Positions 6,501-8,575 of a stretch of 8,575 nucleotides of DNA are shown in pieces. How positions within the stretch are numbered: the stretch's first letter is position 1; the number at the start of each line of letters is the position of its first letter. The stretch spans positions 1 to 8,575 of the forward strand of contig DLRR01000009.1 of NCBI GenBank assembly GCA_002500605.1, read 5' to 3'. The position numbers were made by a program, and so were the translations under genes. This DNA is from Nitrospinaceae bacterium UBA7883 (lineage in GTDB: Bacteria; Nitrospinota_A; UBA7883). Under the pieces are notes generated by a model, which saw nothing but the letters and a program-made list of their open reading frames with translations, had not been told where the DNA came from and searched no databases.

Positions 6501-7597
6501 GGGCGCTTATTATCGAAGAAAACGACAAGGCGAGATTACGAAAGGATATGGATGATGAGATAACTATCGTCCTGCAGGAAAGAGATAACAAGGTGCGTGA
6601 GTTGCTTGTTGGCAAAAAGGCTGGTGACGATATTTTTAAGGGTGGTAACAAGATATTGGGGAAAGGCGACAAACTTACCGATGATGTCCTAGCTGGTTTG
6701 GCAGGTAAAGAGCTGATGAAAGTAGAGGTTGCAAACGACTCAAAAACTGCCGAGAAGGTTAACCAAGTAGATGTAGACATTAGTGGTATGGTGTTCGATC
6801 TCAAGACAAAATACGAAGACCGAATTGGGAAGTTTGATGCTGGTGATGAGCTTCTCCCTGGCGTCATTAAGAAGGTTAAGGTCTATGTTGCCATCAAGCG
6901 AAAATTGCAGGTTGGGGATAAAATGGCAGGAAGACATGGCAATAAAGGAGTTGTTTCGATTATTGTCCCAGAAGAAGACATGCCTTATACAGAAGATGGA
7001 ACACCTATTGAAATTATTCTAAACCCTTTAGGGGTGCCATCCCGCATGAATGTGGGCCAAATAATGGAAACAACGCTTGGCATGGCTGCCAAAAGGCTTG
7101 GAACTCATGTTATGACTCCAGTTTTTGATGGAGCTCGCGAATCCGATATTACGGAAATGCTGGATAGGTCTGGCTATCCAGTAAATGGAAAAGTACCATT
7201 GACGGACGGGTGTACAGGAGAGGGGTTTGATCAAAAAATTCTTGTTGGGTATATCTATATGCTGAAGCTTCACCACCTCGTTGATGACAAGATACATGCG
7301 CGTTCTACTGGACCATATTCTTTAGTGACCCAACAGCCTTTAGGTGGCAAGGCCCAGTTTGGAGGACAGCGGTTAGGTGAAATGGAGGTCTGGGCGCTTG
7401 AAGCCTACGGTGCTGCTTATACACTTCAGGAAATGTTAACTGTAAAGTCGGATGATGTAGAAGGCAGAAAACGAATGTATGAATCGATAGTCAAGGGTGA
7501 CCACAGTCTGAACCCAGGACTACCAGAGTCGTTCAATGTCCTTGTCAAGGAACTACAGGCACTTGCATTGGATGTGGAGCTTTTACAACGTTCGTGA
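3548..7597 (+). CDS. rpoB: DNA-directed RNA polymerase subunit beta, with N-terminal zinc-ribbon insertion
   Basis: Beta forms half of the catalytic cleft of RNA polymerase. The 1349-codon frame is close to the E. coli length (1342) and colinear with it. Landmarks: N-terminus RMDFSKIPSVIDIPNLLEL; an SI1-type insertion at about 256-385; MRPGDPP from 413; the rifampicin-pocket segment at about 550-576 (GSSQLSQFMDQTNPLSS); PWNGYNFEDA from 847, with E854/D855 matching E. coli E813/D814; KVTPKGE and LLRAIFGEKA near 925-950; a variable lysine/acid-rich SI2-type region at about 980-1095; GDKMAGRHGNKG from 1123, with K1125 and K1133 matching E. coli K1065 and K1073; and the C-terminal clamp part GGKAQFGGQRLGEMEVWALEA. 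Two oddities: residues 85-116 are an insertion with C88, C90, C103 and C106, and the helical insertion that E. coli has after LGMAAK is absent (here LGMAAKRLGTHVMTPVFDGA). Confidence 0.99.
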   Translation: MVNGVGFRPGKEPINRMDFSKIPSVIDIPNLLELQTKSYEKFLQMRTKPDDRQMIGLQEIFTKCFPISDFNKTATLELKGYEIGIWECKCGEYSGLGGPGVNCPKCKTEVVYKEKLHVDECKQRGSSYVAPLKIMIQLQTKIIDEETGESSPGEIKEQKIYLGEIPLMTSTGTFVINGTERVIVSQMHRSPGAFFTDEKGKGAQAGQTVYSARLIPYRGSWLDFEFDTKDFLHIRIDRRRKFPATILLKALGYEVDELLAFFYKFAKVSCQKAQGEFVIDVNKDVLGMGLKAVDNIKNPKSKDLLVKAGRKINKKSIKQLEAAGIKTIPIAEESLIGQYCAEDIVNEETGEVLIEINTQITPEILSVVRGIRIKSFHILIINEQFSDTSIRDTLTIDKVESSAEALKEIYKRMRPGDPPSDETAKVLFENLFFNPKRYDLSEVGRLKLNNRLGLEMPLNQRLLTKEDILNVVRILCELKQGSGTVDDIDNLGNRRVRSVGESVENQFRIGLVRMEKAVMERLNTMDLEVAMPHDLLNAKPVTAAIKEFFGSSQLSQFMDQTNPLSSITHKRRLSALGPGGLTRERAGFEVRDVHPSHYGRICPIETPEGPNIGLISSLSTHARVNDFGFIETPYRKVADGRVSNEIEYLSAMEEDKFTIAQANAILDEDGKFVKDLIQSRVRGDYAMSPPSEIGYMDVAPKQLVSVAAALIPFLENDDANRALMGSNMQRQAVPLLHTEAPLVGTGMETIVASDSGAVVVAKNSGVVISVDASRVVVRITQGNKDGSQVDIYNLIKFDRSNQNTCINQIPIVSLGQKINKGGVIADGQSTDRGELSLGRNVLVAFMPWNGYNFEDAVIVSEKLVKNDVYTSIHIEEFEVEARDTRQGKEEITRDIPNVSEDSLKDLDESGIIRIGAKVRSGDILVGKVTPKGETLLSPEEKLLRAIFGEKAGDVRDTSLTAPPGNEGVVINVRVFSRRGADKDKRALIIEENDKARLRKDMDDEITIVLQERDNKVRELLVGKKAGDDIFKGGNKILGKGDKLTDDVLAGLAGKELMKVEVANDSKTAEKVNQVDVDISGMVFDLKTKYEDRIGKFDAGDELLPGVIKKVKVYVAIKRKLQVGDKMAGRHGNKGVVSIIVPEEDMPYTEDGTPIEIILNPLGVPSRMNVGQIMETTLGMAAKRLGTHVMTPVFDGARESDITEMLDRSGYPVNGKVPLTDGCTGEGFDQKILVGYIYMLKLHHLVDDKIHARSTGPYSLVTQQPLGGKAQFGGQRLGEMEVWALEAYGAAYTLQEMLTVKSDDVEGRKRMYESIVKGDHSLNPGLPESFNVLVKELQALALDVELLQRS
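3803..3877 (+). other. Zinc-ribbon insertion in RpoB, similar to the RpoC zinc ribbon
   Basis: RpoB residues 86-110 read WECKCGEYSGLGG followed by PGVNCPKCKTEV, with cysteines spaced C-x-C-x12-C-x2-C. E. coli beta has only 8 residues between the matching glycine (G76) and cysteine (C85), against 36 here, so about 28 residues are inserted in the N-terminal (protrusion-side) part of beta. RpoC residues 71-95 in this window have exactly the same cysteine spacing, and 13 of the 25 ungapped positions are identical. Zinc binding is inferred from the four cysteines. Confidence 0.8.
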
Positions 7598-7663
7598 ATT
7601 TAACGCATTACTTGTTCTAAATAGAAGCTTAACTAAAGTTTTGGGATCTTAAACCTTTGAAAT

Positions 7664-7667
7664 GGAG
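7664..7667 (+). promoter_or_regulatory. rpoC Shine-Dalgarno that leaves the start ambiguous
   Basis: GGAG is only 2 bases before ATG 7670 but 8 bases before the in-frame TTG at 7676. By spacing, TTG 7676 would be the better initiation site; by codon strength, ATG 7670 is. The two products differ by just two residues (Met-Thr). Confidence 0.5.
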
Positions 7668-7669
7668 AT

Positions 7670-8575
7670 ATGACATTGGATACTTACGGTGACTCTTTTG
7701 CTGATAGGCCAATAGATCCAATTAGCTTCAATGCCCTTCGTATTCGTTTGGCCTCACCGGAGAAGATCCGGTCTTGGTCTTTTGGAGAGGTGAAGAAGCC
7801 GGAGACGATAAACTATAGAACGTTCAAACCTGAGCGGGACGGGCTGTTCTGCGCCAAGATATTTGGTCCGGTTAAGGATTGGGAGTGCGTCTGTGGCAAA
7901 TACAAGCGGATGAAGCACAAGGGAGTGGTATGTGAGAAGTGTGGAGTTGAAGTTATTCTCTCAAAGGTTCGCAGGGAGCGTATGGGGCATATTGAACTTG
8001 CCAGCCCTGTGGCACATATCTGGTTTTTTAAGGGGCTGCCTTCTAGGATAGGAAACTTTCTTGACCTTACACTTCGTGAACTTGAGAAGGTTATCTACTT
8101 TGAAAACTACATAGTTGTTGATCCCGGGGAGGTTGAAGAACTTAAATACAAGCAACTTTTAACAGAAGAAGAATATCGTTCGTTTGTTGAACATTATGGC
8201 AAAAGTGCTTTCGAAGCTGGTATTGGTGCTGAAGCTATAGACAACCTAATTCGAAGTATAGATATAGAAGAGCTCTCTGAGGAACTCAAAGAGGCACTGG
8301 AGGAGACGAACTCACAACAAACCCAACGTAAACTAGCGAAAAGACTGACGATTGTAGAGGCATTTAAGAAATCTGGCAATCTTCCAGAGTGGATGATCCT
8401 AAAAGTCATCCCGGTTATTCCTCCAGATCTCCGTCCTTTGGTTCCTTTGGATGGTGGACGATTTGCCACATCTGATCTCAATGATCTCTATAGACGTGTG
8501 ATAAATAGAAATAATAGACTTAAAAGGATACAAGAACTTCGAGCCCCTGATATTATTATTAGAAATGAAAAAAGA
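7670..8575 (+). CDS. rpoC: DNA-directed RNA polymerase subunit beta', N-terminal part (runs off the right edge)
   Basis: Beta' carries the catalytic magnesium site of RNA polymerase, which lies beyond this window. The 302 visible codons stay open to the last base. They cover the clamp core SFNALRIRLASPEKIRSWSF and GEVKKPETINYRTFKPERDG, the N-terminal zinc ribbon (C73, C75, C88, C91; matching E. coli C70, C72, C85, C88), VRRERMGHIELASPVAHIWF, a clamp insert around FENYIVVDPGE, and the lid region PDLRPLVPLDGGRFATSDL followed by NDLYRRVINRNNRLKR. The frame is colinear with E. coli to about residue 299. The N-terminal 15 residues are lineage-specific. A start at ATG 7670 was chosen; TTG 7676 is an alternative. 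The gene follows rpoB by 72 bases without a recognisable terminator, so it shares the rpoB transcript. It is absent from simple ORF lists because its stop lies outside the window. Confidence 0.98.
   Translation, partial: MTLDTYGDSFADRPIDPISFNALRIRLASPEKIRSWSFGEVKKPETINYRTFKPERDGLFCAKIFGPVKDWECVCGKYKRMKHKGVVCEKCGVEVILSKVRRERMGHIELASPVAHIWFFKGLPSRIGNFLDLTLRELEKVIYFENYIVVDPGEVEELKYKQLLTEEEYRSFVEHYGKSAFEAGIGAEAIDNLIRSIDIEELSEELKEALEETNSQQTQRKLAKRLTIVEAFKKSGNLPEWMILKVIPVIPPDLRPLVPLDGGRFATSDLNDLYRRVINRNNRLKRIQELRAPDIIIRNEKR

Noticed and set aside
6163..6867. Long minus-strand open frame (234 codons) opposite rpoB
   Set aside because: It lies wholly inside the conserved rpoB coding frame, is rich in Ser, and resembles no family I recognise; typical antisense shadow. 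The same holds for the minus-strand frames at 1819-2370 and 4675-5184.
7598..7669. rpoB-rpoC spacer as a terminator or hidden gene
   Set aside because: Only short A/T-rich inverted matches (such as AACT/AGTT) and no stable stem with a T-run; the sole ATG-initiated frame is the three-codon one at 7662.
1..8575. A new defence, mobile or biosynthetic system
   Set aside because: All genes are recognised housekeeping genes in a conserved order, with no intervening unknown gene, repeat array or recombination site.

Overview
The window is a bacterial core information-processing cluster with every gene on the + strand, in the order rpmG (L33), tRNA-Trp, secE, nusG, rplK (L11), rplA (L1), rplJ (L10), rplL (L7/L12), rpoB (beta) and the first 302 codons of rpoC (beta', cut by the right edge). 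I see no mobile element, CRISPR array, integration scar or foreign gene. I also see no stem followed by a T-run that would look like an intrinsic terminator, so the window reads as the middle of one long transcript or a chain of overlapping ones.

Organism: the gene order, including a tRNA-Trp between rpmG and secE, and the proteins point to a Gram-negative bacterium. RpoB is proteobacteria-like in most of its length, with SI1- and SI2-type insertions. The form of SecE, L10 and RpoC recalls the deltaproteobacterial grade. RpoB also carries a zinc-ribbon insertion and lacks an E. coli helical insertion after LGMAAK, features I associate by memory with Acidobacteria-like or other non-gamma lineages. 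The DNA leans to A+T. I cannot fix the phylum from this alone.

Layout: 1-36 is the end of whatever precedes rpmG (often tuf). Positions 37-186 are rpmG and 203-279 the tRNA with its CCA encoded. Positions 288-1273 are secE and nusG, whose stop and start overlap by one base (TAATG). Positions 1301-3446 are the four ribosomal protein genes; gaps are 27, 27, 14 and 53 bases. A 101-base spacer with a GC-rich hairpin separates rplL from rpoB (3548-7597), and a 72-base spacer separates rpoB from rpoC (from 7670). No stretch above 300 bases lacks a gene.

Function: L11, L1, L10 and L7/L12 are parts of the 50S factor-binding (GTPase) region and the L1 stalk; beta and beta' form the RNA polymerase catalytic core; NusG binds that core and links it to ribosomes or Rho; SecE is part of the SecYEG translocon.

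This is not a hidden new system. The points worth a second look are: (1) a zinc-ribbon insertion in RpoB whose cysteine spacing and flanking residues match the zinc ribbon of RpoC in the same window; (2) an acidic extension of about 80 residues on NusG with a possible internal start; (3) no room for the usual L10 leader in the rplA-rplJ gap; (4) start-site ambiguities in secE and rpoC; (5) the hairpin in the rplL-rpoB spacer.
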